64,000 nt of DNA, taken from NCBI RefSeq assembly GCF_903166545.1, contig NZ_CAESCH010000001.1:3104001-3168000 (forward strand), read 5' to 3'. The DNA is from Metabacillus schmidteae (lineage in GTDB: Bacteria > Bacillota > Bacilli > Bacillales > Bacillaceae). The notes below the pieces were generated by a model. That model made no database searches. It worked only from the letters and a program-made list of their open reading frames with translations, and was not told the origin of the DNA. Positions 1 through 10,914 of this stretch are shown piece after piece. The position numbers and the translations under genes are program-made. Position 1 is the first letter of the stretch. Each line of letters begins with the position of its first letter.

Positions 1-525
1 TGGAGGGTTTAGCCCTTCTTCTTCAAACCAATCTTTTCGATATAATAAACCCGTAGGAATCGTAAACCATGGAGCGTATTGCAGCTTACCATCAATCATG
101 GCTTCATCTAATGTTGCTGGATAAAAACCATTAATATACTCTTCTCCTAACAGTGGAGTTAAATCTTCGACAATTCCCATTTCATGTGCTTTCCCATAAA
201 ACTCCGGGCTATTTATAAAGATATCTGGGACTTCACCACCCGTTGCCATAGTTGTTAGTTTTGTGTAAATTTCATTCATCGGTACACCAATAAACTCAAT
301 TTTAATATTCGGATTTTCTTTCATAAAATCTTCAGCAATCTGTTTTTCTACATCTCCTTCAGGGCTCTCTACAACTGTCGGTGATAGAACTTTCAGGGTA
401 ATTGTGTCACTACTGTCAGAATCACTTCCTCCAGAACCACTACTTTGATTAGAGCAACCTGCAACAAGCATCATAAAAATAAGTCCTATTACTGTAAAAA
501 GCTTTGGAAATCTAGTTTTTCTCAT
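1..525 (-). CDS. ABC transporter extracellular solute-binding lipoprotein, 3' end cut by window
   Basis: This is the first 175 codons of a gene that runs off the left edge of the window. It begins at an ATG (523-525) behind a good AGGAGG site. The N-terminus has a basic start, a hydrophobic stretch and a lipobox (LVAGC, Cys24), followed by a Ser/Gly/Asp linker and then a family 1 sugar-binding domain. A lipid-anchored sugar receptor of an ABC importer is the expected role. It follows the DgoD-type dehydratase and LacI regulator on the same strand, so it probably captures a galactonate- or galactoside-type ligand for that pathway. The ligand itself is inference. Confidence 0.85.
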   Translation of the reverse strand, partial: MRKTRFPKLFTVIGLIFMMLVAGCSNQSSGSGGSDSDSSDTITLKVLSPTVVESPEGDVEKQIAEDFMKENPNIKIEFIGVPMNEIYTKLTTMATGGEVPDIFINSPEFYGKAHEMGIVEDLTPLLGEEYINGFYPATLDEAMIDGKLQYAPWFTIPTGLLYRKDWFEEEGLNPP

Positions 526-562
526 GTTGAACCTCCTAGAATTTAATTATTCCAAAAGCAGA

Positions 563-1696
563 CTACCAATCTGCTATAGAACCGTCACTATGATAAAGAC
601 GGGGTGTCTCCCAGTCTCCTTCATACATTCTTTCTTTTAATGCTTCTTCATCAACTTCAATTCCCAATCCAGGACTTTTTGGTATTTCAATGTAACCGTC
701 TTCAATTTTGAACGAATTTTTAAGAATACCATGCCCTAAATCAGACTTATCATCTAAAGTTGGATGTTCTTGTATTAAAAAATTAGGTGTACAAGCATCT
801 AATTGAATACATGCCGCCAATGAAATAGGACCTAAGGGATTATGAGGAGCAACCGCACCATAATAGGTTTCTGCAAGTGCTGCTATTTTCTTAGATTCAA
901 AGATTCCACCCGCATGACATAAATCAGGCTGAACGATTGAAACGGCTTGTTTTTCAATCACCTCACGGAATCCCCATTTCGTATACAGTCTTTCACCTGT
1001 AGCAATTGGAATGGTAGTCGAATTCGCTATTTTCACCATTGCCTCAACATTCTCCGGTAAACAAGGCTCTTCAATAAACATTGGATAGTATGGTTCAAAT
1101 GCTGCGGCAAGCCGAATGGCCATCGCAGGACTCACTCTTCCATGAAAATCAATAGCAATATCCATTTCAGTTCCAACTGCATTACGAATGGCAGACAATT
1201 TCTCAACCTGTTTGTTGACATAGGCGAGGCTATCAACAATTTGCACCGGTCCATCAAGAGCTATTTTAATCGCATTAAAGCCTTGTTCTTTTCTTTTAAG
1301 TGCTAAATGAACAGCATCCTCAATCGTGTCTCCATGACAATGGGCATACATTCGAATTTTGTCACGACATGCCCCTCCTAACATTTCATAGATTGGGAGA
1401 TGATAATATTTTCCTTTTATGTCCCATAGTGCTTGCTCAATTCCACTAATTGCACTTACTAGAATAGGGCCTCCACGATAAAATCCTCCTCGATACATTG
1501 CTTGCCAATGGTGCTCAATCTTAAGTGGATCTTGACCAATAAGATAGGATTCGAGTACTTTTATTGCAGCTTCTACCGTATGGGAATTTCCTTCAACAAT
1601 TGGCTCACCATACCCAACAATCCCTTCATCTGTTTCAACTTTAAGAATTAGCCATCTTGGTAAGATATGAAATAGTTCCAGCTTACTAATCTTCAA
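563..1696 (-). CDS. dgoD: D-galactonate dehydratase family protein (enolase superfamily)
   Basis: The 377-residue protein resembles DgoD of the mandelate racemase branch from end to end. It has the capping domain (about 1-120) and a TIM barrel with metal ligands D183, E209 and E235 and catalytic H185 and H285, at the same positions as in E. coli DgoD. The C-terminal tryptophan-rich tail is also kept. Expected reaction: dehydration of D-galactonate (or a close aldonate) to a 2-keto-3-deoxy acid in the cytosol. It sits 38 bp upstream of the ABC binding protein and 61 bp downstream of the LacI regulator. Exact substrate within the family is not certain. Confidence 0.85.
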   Translation of the reverse strand: MKISKLELFHILPRWLILKVETDEGIVGYGEPIVEGNSHTVEAAIKVLESYLIGQDPLKIEHHWQAMYRGGFYRGGPILVSAISGIEQALWDIKGKYYHLPIYEMLGGACRDKIRMYAHCHGDTIEDAVHLALKRKEQGFNAIKIALDGPVQIVDSLAYVNKQVEKLSAIRNAVGTEMDIAIDFHGRVSPAMAIRLAAAFEPYYPMFIEEPCLPENVEAMVKIANSTTIPIATGERLYTKWGFREVIEKQAVSIVQPDLCHAGGIFESKKIAALAETYYGAVAPHNPLGPISLAACIQLDACTPNFLIQEHPTLDDKSDLGHGILKNSFKIEDGYIEIPKSPGLGIEVDEEALKERMYEGDWETPRLYHSDGSIADW

Positions 1697-1757
1697 TCAT
1701 GTCCCTCCTTTTTTATACAAAAATGACTGAATGGGCATCTCCATCGATCGAATTAGC

Positions 1758-2801
1758 CTACTTGCCAATGATTTGCGGCATGGATGTATCTTCTATTTTT
1801 GCTTTACATGTCGATTTGCGGATCATAAGTTCCGGTATAACCTCGAATTTAACAGGTTTCGTATGCTTTTTACGTTTGATTTTTTTAAATAGCAGCTCGG
1901 AAGACTTTGCCCCCATCTCCAGAACGGGAGTGGCAACAGTTGTAAGTGGAGGATCCAACAATCCAGTCCACTCAAAGTCATCGAACCCAATTACCGAAAC
2001 ATCTTTCGGAACTTCCAGGCCTTTTTCTCTAACGGCCTTTATCACTTCTAACGTTAAATTGATATTGGTAGATAAAAATGCAGTTGGAGGATCCGGACTT
2101 TCTAGTAATCGTAGTGTTGTCTTTACACCATGTCCCTTCTCTTGTTTAATGATATTAATTAACTGCTTATCAACGGGTACACGATTTGTTTCTAATGCTT
2201 CTTTGTAAGCTTCCAATCTTTCTCCGCGAACAAGGATATTTTCAATAGGATAAAGCATTATCGCAATTCGATCATGACCTAAAGATAAGAGATGATTCAT
2301 CGCTTCCATCGTTCCTGTTGTATTATCAACAATGACCATATCCTCCTGAATATTCGATGGGGAACTATTGATAAATACAACTGGAAACTTGATAGATTGC
2401 AGGTAAGCAAAAAGCTCTGACTGTGGCTGAATTGTATTAATAATTAATCCATCAACTTGTCTTCCAATTAGCATTTTAATATTTTCTTCCTCTTGCTTTG
2501 CACTCATAGACGAGTCACTCACCATTAAGCTGTATCCCTTTTTTACACATTCCTCTTGTATTCCCTTAATCACATCTGCCCAAAAAGGAGACATATCCGC
2601 TACAATGAGACCAATTACCTTTGTCTCTTTCTTTTTTAAACTTTGGGCTACAGAATTAGGACGATAATTTAATTCTTCAATTGCCTTAAGTATTTTATCT
2701 TTCATTTCATCTGACATATGTTTATAGTTGTGATTTAACACTCTCGAAACAGAACTTTTTGAAACACCTGCCTTTTTTGCAACATCTTCTATTGTCGTCA
2801 T
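1758..2801 (-). CDS. LacI family transcriptional regulator
   Basis: 347 residues: an N-terminal LacI helix-turn-helix and hinge (about 1-58, with the typical TIEDVAKKAGVSKSSVSRVL opening), then a periplasmic-binding-protein-like effector domain from about residue 60. It is first in a minus-strand group with the dehydratase and ABC binding protein, so it most likely represses that group and is relieved by a sugar or sugar acid. A near-palindrome typical of LacI operators lies about 20 bp upstream of its start codon, suggesting autoregulation. Confidence 0.9.
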   Translation of the reverse strand: MTTIEDVAKKAGVSKSSVSRVLNHNYKHMSDEMKDKILKAIEELNYRPNSVAQSLKKKETKVIGLIVADMSPFWADVIKGIQEECVKKGYSLMVSDSSMSAKQEEENIKMLIGRQVDGLIINTIQPQSELFAYLQSIKFPVVFINSSPSNIQEDMVIVDNTTGTMEAMNHLLSLGHDRIAIMLYPIENILVRGERLEAYKEALETNRVPVDKQLINIIKQEKGHGVKTTLRLLESPDPPTAFLSTNINLTLEVIKAVREKGLEVPKDVSVIGFDDFEWTGLLDPPLTTVATPVLEMGAKSSELLFKKIKRKKHTKPVKFEVIPELMIRKSTCKAKIEDTSMPQIIGK

Positions 2802-2822
2802 AATTGGTCCTCCTAAAGTCTC

Positions 2823-2833
2823 GAAACGGTTTC
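2823..2833. promoter_or_regulatory. LacI-type operator candidate
   Basis: GAAACGGTTTC is palindromic around its central base and lies about 20 bp before the LacI-family start codon. This is the form of operator bound by LacI/GalR members. The binding protein is inferred to be the adjacent regulator. Confidence 0.55.
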
Positions 2834-2898
2834 TGAAATCGGTTTTATGTTAAAGCTTATTACAATGTGTAACCAAGTATTACAGAAAATCAAAAAAA

Positions 2899-2953
2899 GT
2901 CCCTCACTGGGACAGAGGGACAGGTTCGTCGTTCCACCATTTATTGGAAATAA
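2899..2953. repeat. REP-like dispersed repeat, copy 1
   Basis: Contains GGGACAGAGGGACAGGTT followed by a TCGTTCC and a CCACCATTTATTGGAAA tail. Nearly the same stretch recurs at 52306-52357, and shorter palindromic relatives occur at four or more other intergenic places. The rest of the 2802-3171 gap shows no gene. Confidence 0.75.
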
Positions 2954-3171
2954 TATAACTCGTTCGAATAATAAGAAGAAAATATGTTTCTTTTTCAAAG
3001 AATTGACGTATTCTGTTCAGTTAATTGTTCGATCAGCATGAAGAGATCCTCAAAAAAACAGTAGTTGCATAAATTGATAGACAAAAATCACTCGCAAAAT
3101 ACCTTTATCCATTATCTCGATTTTTTGCTACTTTGCCTGTTCCACTCAATTTAAGGATATTGCATTCAAAT

Positions 3172-3213
3172 AAAAAAGCGTGTGAATTCACAATAAAATT
3201 CACACGCTTTTTT
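3172..3213 (-). terminator. Rho-independent terminator of aldo/keto reductase operon
   Basis: A 17-bp perfect stem (3172-3188 with 3197-3213) and 8-nt loop, with A and T runs on both sides, so it could work in both directions. It lies just past the stop of the minus-strand reductase gene. Confidence 0.85.
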
Positions 3214-3288
3214 ATAGATTTTAACTAACAACTAACTATTACACAAAATATAATATATTATTATTGATTGTGTTGATATGAAGAAACA

Positions 3289-5163
<1,875 letters not shown>

Positions 5164-5386
5164 TCATTCATCCTTCCTTTTTATAATTTGCTCTTAGTTG
5201 TTAGAGACATACAGTGAGCATAAAATAGAATATAAATAACTCAGTAACCTTATTATGCAGCAATTGAAAATATGAATGGTATCACGATCGTATCAAATGA
5301 TTGCATAATCCTCGCGCTGCTATTTACGTAATAAGAGAATTTTCTTTATAATGGAACCACCATATAAGGAAACAAAGGAGGATTTT

Positions 5387-6304
5387 ATGTTTGAACAATT
5401 ATATAGACAAAGAGTTGAGCTTGCAAAAATCATTGAGAGGCACTCGGGAAGAAACGGAACTCAACTAACTTCCATACCGTCTTTATATTTCTCCCATTAT
5501 TGTTATGCAACTGGACCAAATTATGGAGTTTACAAGCCTTCTTTATGTATTATTGTTCAAGGAATGAAGGAGGTATTGCTTTCACAGGAACTCTACAGAT
5601 ACGGTCCGGCCGATTACCTTGTTGCATCTGTTAACCTTCCTATTACCGGACAAGTCACTGAAGCCTCTGCTGAAGCTCCTTATCTAGCTCTTAAACTTGA
5701 ATTCACACCGAGTGAAATTTTAGATGTGTTACGTGAATTTCAAATGGAAGCCGATAAGAAGGGAAATGCAAAACGAGGTATGTATGTTAGCAAATTAGAT
5801 CAACCTTTACTTGATGCGGTAACAAGATTAGCGCGTTTACTAGATTCTCCAAATGACATCAAAGTACTTGCTCCTTTAATCAGAAAAGAAATTATCTATA
5901 GGGCTCTACATGGAGAGCATGGTAGTATGCTAAAACAAATAGCAATAGCAGGCAGTTCTACTCATCAAATCAGTGACGTGATAAAACATATTATGAAAAA
6001 TTATGAAAAGTCTTTTAAGATCGAGGAGCTTGCGGAATTAGCAAATATGAGTGTTTCCTCATTACATAGGCACTTTAAAGTAGTTACTGCGATGAGTCCA
6101 ATTCAATACCAAAAACAACTAAGACTTCAAGAAGCTAGAAGCCTGTTGCTAACCGAGTCATCGGATGCAGCGGATGTCGCTTTCCGTGTAGGCTATGAGA
6201 GTCCTTCACAATTCAGTCGTGAATATTCGCGCATGTTTGGTTTACCACCAAAAGAAGATATAAAGCTTCTGAGGGAGCAATATGAACAGAGGGTAAAAGC
6301 TTAA
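5387..6304 (+). CDS. AraC family regulator, YqhC-like
   Basis: The protein has an N-terminal AraC_N effector domain (about residues 20-160) and a C-terminal double helix-turn-helix (about 195-295, with the conserved FRVGYESPSQFSREYSRMFG segment). I start it at 5387 (305 aa) rather than the upstream ATG at 5351 because AAAGGAGG lies at the right distance before 5387. It is transcribed away from the two aldo/keto reductases and probably activates them in response to reactive aldehydes, by analogy with YqhC (inference). Confidence 0.88.
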   Translation: MFEQLYRQRVELAKIIERHSGRNGTQLTSIPSLYFSHYCYATGPNYGVYKPSLCIIVQGMKEVLLSQELYRYGPADYLVASVNLPITGQVTEASAEAPYLALKLEFTPSEILDVLREFQMEADKKGNAKRGMYVSKLDQPLLDAVTRLARLLDSPNDIKVLAPLIRKEIIYRALHGEHGSMLKQIAIAGSSTHQISDVIKHIMKNYEKSFKIEELAELANMSVSSLHRHFKVVTAMSPIQYQKQLRLQEARSLLLTESSDAADVAFRVGYESPSQFSREYSRMFGLPPKEDIKLLREQYEQRVKA

Positions 6305-6364
6305 TTTCTTAACATGTGGTCTAATTCTATTTCCTTTTAGTGTTAATTACAATTTAACTTATAT

Positions 6365-6408
6365 AAAAAAATGCATGTATCTTAATTAAAGATTCATGCA
6401 CTTTTTTA
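6365..6408 (+). terminator. Rho-independent terminator after AraC gene
   Basis: A 12-bp stem with one mismatch (6372-6383 with 6389-6400) and a 5-nt loop, followed by six T and preceded by an A run, so it could also stop transcripts from the right. Confidence 0.8.
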
Positions 6409-6535
6409 TTCTGCCATATATCTATCTTTGTATCCGCTTACTTTATCCTACTTTAGAGTAGAGTTTTTAAATTACTACGATTCTATATGTCACAGTGACA
6501 AATCCAAGAGAGTTCATCATATCTCGAGTAAGAAA

Positions 6536-8062
6536 TTATAAAAGAGGTACAGAATTTTTTACATCTCTGGCCGGCCGTTCCTTTGCTTTGTCAGCTTCAC
6601 CGGCATTTTTATTTGCTTCATTTCTATTCCTTGCCATTTCCTCTACAGACTTAACCTCTAATCTAGCTGCACCTCGGTACTCTTTTGTTGGAAGCAATTC
6701 ACTGCTCTTAAGTCTTACCTTTGCATCACGAATAGCATCTTCATATTGTGGTAACCATTCTTCAAGAGCAACTAATAACTCATCAACCATTTGCCATATT
6801 TCCTTTGGATTACAAACAGCACCAACAAGGGGGTCCATCATCATAGCTTGACGTAGTAATTGGTCATCTGCAGTGACTGCTGCTTCAACTGCTAAGCGTT
6901 GGACTGAAATACTGACGTTACATACAGCTGCACAACCTAATGGTAAATCTCCAACTACCGGCATGTTTATCCCATTTCGATCTACATATCCAGGAGCTTC
7001 AATAATGGCATCATCAGGTAAATTTGTGATGACTCCGTTATTCACAACGTTAAAGTGGCCTCGATATACACGACCTGTTTCAAGACCTTCTAAGATATAA
7101 GAGCCATGCTCCTCACTGCGATTCTCAGACGTATACTCTAATGCCGGGTCTTTTAACCAATTAGGAAAATCTGTTTGAAACCAGTTGCGACCCTCTGTAC
7201 ATACGCGTAAATAACCGCCTGTTTCTCCATTTATCCATGTTCCAAGGTCAATCCAATCTTTTATTTCTTCTGGACGTTTGCGATACCACGGGACATATTC
7301 ACTTAGATGACCATTAGACTCAGTACTGTAATAGCCAAACCTTCTTAACATATCGATCCTTACTTTTTCTGTTTTGCTATATTCAGGATGATTTTCAAAT
7401 GCTGATAATAGTTGGTCAGTCATATCTTTTCCTTCATGACTCACTTTAATATACCAGGTTTGATGGTTAATTCCTGCACAAACGATGTCAACCTCTTCTT
7501 TTTTCTTACCAAGCACATTTGCAATTTGTCTATGCCCGCCTTGAACGCCATGGCATAAGCCTATAGTTCGAACTCCACCGTATTTGTTACATGCCCAGGT
7601 TAGCATCGCCATTGGATTTGCATAGTTTAATAGCAAACAATTTTCTTCTGCAACTTCACGTATGTCTTTGCAAATTTCTAACATTGCCGCAATTCCTCGT
7701 TGTCCATACATAATACCACCGGCACTTAATGTATCTCCTACACACTGGTCAACACCATACTTTAATGGAATCTCAATATCCTTTTCAAAAGCAGATAATC
7801 CACCAATTCGGACGACGTTAAAAATGTATCTTGCACCTGTTAATGCCTCTCTTCGATCTGTTGTAGCTTGAATTTTTATATTTAATCCATTTTCATGAAT
7901 ATCCCTTTGACAAAGTTTTGTCACCATTTCTAAGTTATCCTGGTTGATATCTGTAAATGATACATTAATTCCTTTAAACTCCGGTACCGATAGTAAATCT
8001 CTTAGTAATCCTCTCGTAAAACCGATACTTCCAGCGCCAATGAAGGTAACTTTGAATGTCAT
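6536..8062 (-). CDS. melA: GH4 alpha-galactosidase (MelA-like)
   Basis: A glycoside hydrolase family 4 enzyme with an N-terminal NAD-binding motif (FIGAGSIGFTRG, residues 7-18), NYANP at 146-150, the metal-site C170-H171 in CHGVQG, and H200 in GINH. GH4 enzymes cleave by a redox-elimination route needing NAD and a divalent metal, in the cytosol. Start set at 8062 (508 aa) because AGGAGGAATAAT precedes that ATG. It is longer than typical MelA, with a charged Lys/Glu/Ala-rich C-terminal tail of about 40 residues. It follows an AraC regulator and a cre site. An alpha-galacturonidase role is possible but less likely. Confidence 0.85.
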   Translation of the reverse strand: MTFKVTFIGAGSIGFTRGLLRDLLSVPEFKGINVSFTDINQDNLEMVTKLCQRDIHENGLNIKIQATTDRREALTGARYIFNVVRIGGLSAFEKDIEIPLKYGVDQCVGDTLSAGGIMYGQRGIAAMLEICKDIREVAEENCLLLNYANPMAMLTWACNKYGGVRTIGLCHGVQGGHRQIANVLGKKKEEVDIVCAGINHQTWYIKVSHEGKDMTDQLLSAFENHPEYSKTEKVRIDMLRRFGYYSTESNGHLSEYVPWYRKRPEEIKDWIDLGTWINGETGGYLRVCTEGRNWFQTDFPNWLKDPALEYTSENRSEEHGSYILEGLETGRVYRGHFNVVNNGVITNLPDDAIIEAPGYVDRNGINMPVVGDLPLGCAAVCNVSISVQRLAVEAAVTADDQLLRQAMMMDPLVGAVCNPKEIWQMVDELLVALEEWLPQYEDAIRDAKVRLKSSELLPTKEYRGAARLEVKSVEEMARNRNEANKNAGEADKAKERPARDVKNSVPLL

Positions 8063-8104
8063 ATTATTCCTCCTTTTCATACCATCAGGTTATCATCAAC
8101 ACGA

Positions 8105-8119
8105 ATGGAAACGCTTTAA
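8105..8119. promoter_or_regulatory. cre site candidate upstream of GH4 gene
   Basis: ATGGAAACGCTTTAA matches the CcpA consensus WTGNAANCGNWNNCA at all but one fixed position. It sits in the 94-bp gap directly before the GH4 gene. Confidence 0.6.
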
Positions 8120-8156
8120 AAATACTCGTTGTTTTGAAAGAGGTTTGTGCACTATT

Positions 8157-9047
8157 CTAACTTTTCACATCAAATCGTTTATACGTATCACAAACATGTT
8201 TCCGATACTCCATTGGTGTATATCCTGTATATTTTTTAAACACTTTACTAAAATATTGACTGCTGTTCATACCGATAAAGCTGGATACATCTGTAATTGG
8301 AATATCTGTTTGTGAAATAAGCATCTTCGCTTTGTTAATTCTTATTTTTGTAAGATAATCAATAATCGTACAGTCCATTGTTTCTTTAAAGATTCGGTGT
8401 AGATAGTTTGGATGAAGGTGTGTGAGGGAAGACAGATCTTCTATTTTAATATCATAATCATAATTTTCATGAAGATAATCGACTACTTTTTTAACATAAA
8501 CATCTGATTGCTGAAATGATTTTACTTTTGCTTCAGCAACAGTTCTTGATATTAGAACTAATAATTGAGAGATTAAGAGATATACCAATAATTGGTTATC
8601 GTTACTTTTACTATCTAATTCCAGGACCAAATTTCTAAGAGAATTATAAACTCCATTATTATCCTTTAACAGATGATAATCTTGTTCAGAAGAGAGTAAA
8701 CCTAGAATTTCCTTGCTCTCTTTTGCTAACTCTTTAATGGATGGAAATCTACTCGTAACCTCGGTCAAAGTAAATTCTAAATTCAGCATCCGACATGGCT
8801 GATCCTTATTAACGATTAAACGATGAGGTACTTGACTATCAATTAAAACAAACTGATTCTTTTTTAAATGCAAAGCTTTTCCATTTATTTCAATTATACA
8901 TTGACCAGAAAGTACATACATGATTTCAATCGCTTCATGAGAATGATACATCATCTGAAATTCATTCCACTCTTTAAAGTAATACGCCGTTACCTTTGGA
9001 TGACAGTTATCTCTATTATTAATTGAGTACAGACTACCTAGATTCAT
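8157..9047 (-). CDS. AraC family regulator with cupin sensor domain
   Basis: 296 residues: an N-terminal cupin-like arabinose-binding fold (about 20-150, with HSHEAIEIMYVLSG) and a C-terminal AraC DNA-binding domain (about 190-290, ending KKYTGYTPMEYRKH). It is immediately upstream of the GH4 alpha-galactosidase on the same strand, as MsmR-type activators often are, so it probably activates the GH4 gene in response to an alpha-galactoside. The ligand is inferred from the neighbour. Confidence 0.88.
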   Translation of the reverse strand: MNLGSLYSINNRDNCHPKVTAYYFKEWNEFQMMYHSHEAIEIMYVLSGQCIIEINGKALHLKKNQFVLIDSQVPHRLIVNKDQPCRMLNLEFTLTEVTSRFPSIKELAKESKEILGLLSSEQDYHLLKDNNGVYNSLRNLVLELDSKSNDNQLLVYLLISQLLVLISRTVAEAKVKSFQQSDVYVKKVVDYLHENYDYDIKIEDLSSLTHLHPNYLHRIFKETMDCTIIDYLTKIRINKAKMLISQTDIPITDVSSFIGMNSSQYFSKVFKKYTGYTPMEYRKHVCDTYKRFDVKS

Positions 9048-9298
9048 TTTTTCACTCCCTACTTAGGAACAAGGAATCTCTGTCTCTGTCCCGCACAAAA
9101 CAATTATATCAGCTCAACTTCATCAAGGTAACCTATGACTTTCTAATTGAGTTTTTTGGGTACTTTATGTAATTGGCGTCTATACTATACTTTATCTTGA
9201 AGCAATTTCGTAGGTATTTCTCTTTTGCATGTGAGGTTTTTTGGGCTGGAGATTTATTATGTAAAAGAGATGAAAGAAGAAGAATAAAGGCGGGAAAG

Positions 9299-9329
9299 TG
9301 GGACAGTGTACCTGTCCCTACTGTCCCGC
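9299..9329. repeat. REP-like palindromic repeat
   Basis: GGGACAG-TGTAC-CTGTCCC forms a perfect 7-bp hairpin followed by a further CTGTCCC. It belongs to the same GGGACAG family found elsewhere in the window and abuts the 3' end of the SagB gene. A partial copy (TCTCTGTCCC) lies near 9080. Confidence 0.7.
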
Positions 9330-10897
9330 TAAGTGTGAAGGCTTCCCATTAGCCAAGGTCGTTGTCGATGAGGACCTATTGGGATTTGGATTAAGCATGT
9401 TTTTCCTAGTGATTCCAAGTTGTATATTTGATCACTCTGGTTGACGTCGAATCCGAGGAGCGGGTGTCCACCCATTTCGAGGGCTGATGCTGTTAATAAT
9501 AATTTTTGGACAAGCATTCCCGCTTCCATTTGTTGAATTCGGTATCCTCTGTAGCCAAGTGTATTTTTATCATAATCCTTGTTACCGACAACATGCAGGG
9601 TGATAGGCACTTGGAGGAGATTTACATTTCCTAAAGACATACCTGATTGCAGCATTTGCCGATGGTCTCCAGGATTTATCAAACGTAATGCATGTTCACT
9701 GTTGTCATAGAAATAAGCCCCATTAGGAATTCCTTCAATATTATACAAACAGACAAAAATAGAGATCCGTGTTTCTTCTATATTTTTTTCTACCATTAAA
9801 TCATTACGATAACGGAAAGCTGCTGTTGCCTCGTATAGCAGATCAGCAAGTTGTTGTAGGCTTACTTTTTCCAACACGAAATCCATGTCAGGTGAAAATC
9901 GCTTTCGGCAGATTGTTATGAAATCATACGAAAGGCGATTAACTTGTGGTAAAGGAAACACTCCACCCTCAACCGTTCTACTCTTTTTCTCCTTTATCCA
10001 TCGAAAAACTGTAGAATCGAGCATAGAGACTTCATTCATTTTTCGTAACATTGGAAACTCTTTTATTCTTTTTGACCGAACATAATGTTTAGGCTGAATA
10101 GAAGGTATTTCTCGTACCAATTCAGCAGCTAATACATTCACGCCATGACTTTTTGCTGACCAATTGGTTGGTTCAACTGAAAGCGGGATGACTGCATATA
10201 CACTCTCTTCTTGCTCCTTAAGCCCAAGAAGATGATTAATTGCACGATCAAGATATTGATAGTACACACCTGATGAGAACCCAAAACGTTTTGCCACTTC
10301 TCCTAACTGTCCGATCAGAACACCTGCATCTAATCCTTGCAGGCGGTAAGAAAAGTTATTGTACTTGAAAAAGTTTTTCCAAAACATCGTAGAGATAAAA
10401 ACGGTCCCAAAACAAGTTGTTAGATTACAACGGCATCCAAGCGCCCGGGTAAGATAATCATCAAAAGAACCTTCACGTACTAACACTAAACGATGGTGTG
10501 ATGTATCGTAATGATAAATCCCTCCTGGTACATCGTCGATTTTTAAATAGACGTATACTTCATTTGGATACAACCCTCCACCTGAAGGGGCGAACCTTCT
10601 ATATGATTGCATGATTTCCAGTTGACTTTCTGAAGAATCCATCGGAAAAACGGAATGGCTAAACTGTGTCAGACCATAAACATACCAAAGGAAGTGACCA
10701 ATTCTCTTAAGATCAGGTTTATTGGGTGGTTCCTGACTTTCAAGAGTTAGCGGTATTTCTGAAGATAGAGGGATTTCGGGTAAATCATAGTAAAGCTTAT
10801 AAGCTAGCGGGCCATCTTCCCAATCCACTTCCCAGTTTGGTATGCTTGCCTTATCAATGTCAAAATGCAAGTTATGCAGAAACTCATCAAGATTCAT
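9329..10897 (-). CDS. SagB/ThcOx-type azoline dehydrogenase of TOMM cluster
   Basis: 522 residues with two nitroreductase-like halves (roughly 60-300 and 320-510), as in SagB-family FMN enzymes that oxidise azolines to thiazoles or oxazoles during TOMM/LAP maturation. Start set at 10897: GGGAGG precedes this ATG, whereas an upstream extension would overlap the YcaO gene and lacks a family match. It is the last gene of the minus-strand operon, 17 bp after the YcaO gene. Expected to act in the cytosol on the Cys-rich precursor encoded at 14912-15229. Confidence 0.88.
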   Translation of the reverse strand: MNLDEFLHNLHFDIDKASIPNWEVDWEDGPLAYKLYYDLPEIPLSSEIPLTLESQEPPNKPDLKRIGHFLWYVYGLTQFSHSVFPMDSSESQLEIMQSYRRFAPSGGGLYPNEVYVYLKIDDVPGGIYHYDTSHHRLVLVREGSFDDYLTRALGCRCNLTTCFGTVFISTMFWKNFFKYNNFSYRLQGLDAGVLIGQLGEVAKRFGFSSGVYYQYLDRAINHLLGLKEQEESVYAVIPLSVEPTNWSAKSHGVNVLAAELVREIPSIQPKHYVRSKRIKEFPMLRKMNEVSMLDSTVFRWIKEKKSRTVEGGVFPLPQVNRLSYDFITICRKRFSPDMDFVLEKVSLQQLADLLYEATAAFRYRNDLMVEKNIEETRISIFVCLYNIEGIPNGAYFYDNSEHALRLINPGDHRQMLQSGMSLGNVNLLQVPITLHVVGNKDYDKNTLGYRGYRIQQMEAGMLVQKLLLTASALEMGGHPLLGFDVNQSDQIYNLESLGKTCLIQIPIGPHRQRPWLMGSLHT

Positions 10898-10914
10898 CCT
10901 TCCAGCCTCCCTTC

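Noticed and set aside
1699..2208. 169-codon plus-strand frame
   Set aside because: It is the antisense shadow of the well-supported LacI-family gene.
6488..6500. Perfect palindrome TGTCACAGTGACA downstream of the GH4 gene
   Set aside because: Too short and in a 3' position; no second copy seen, so not called an operator.
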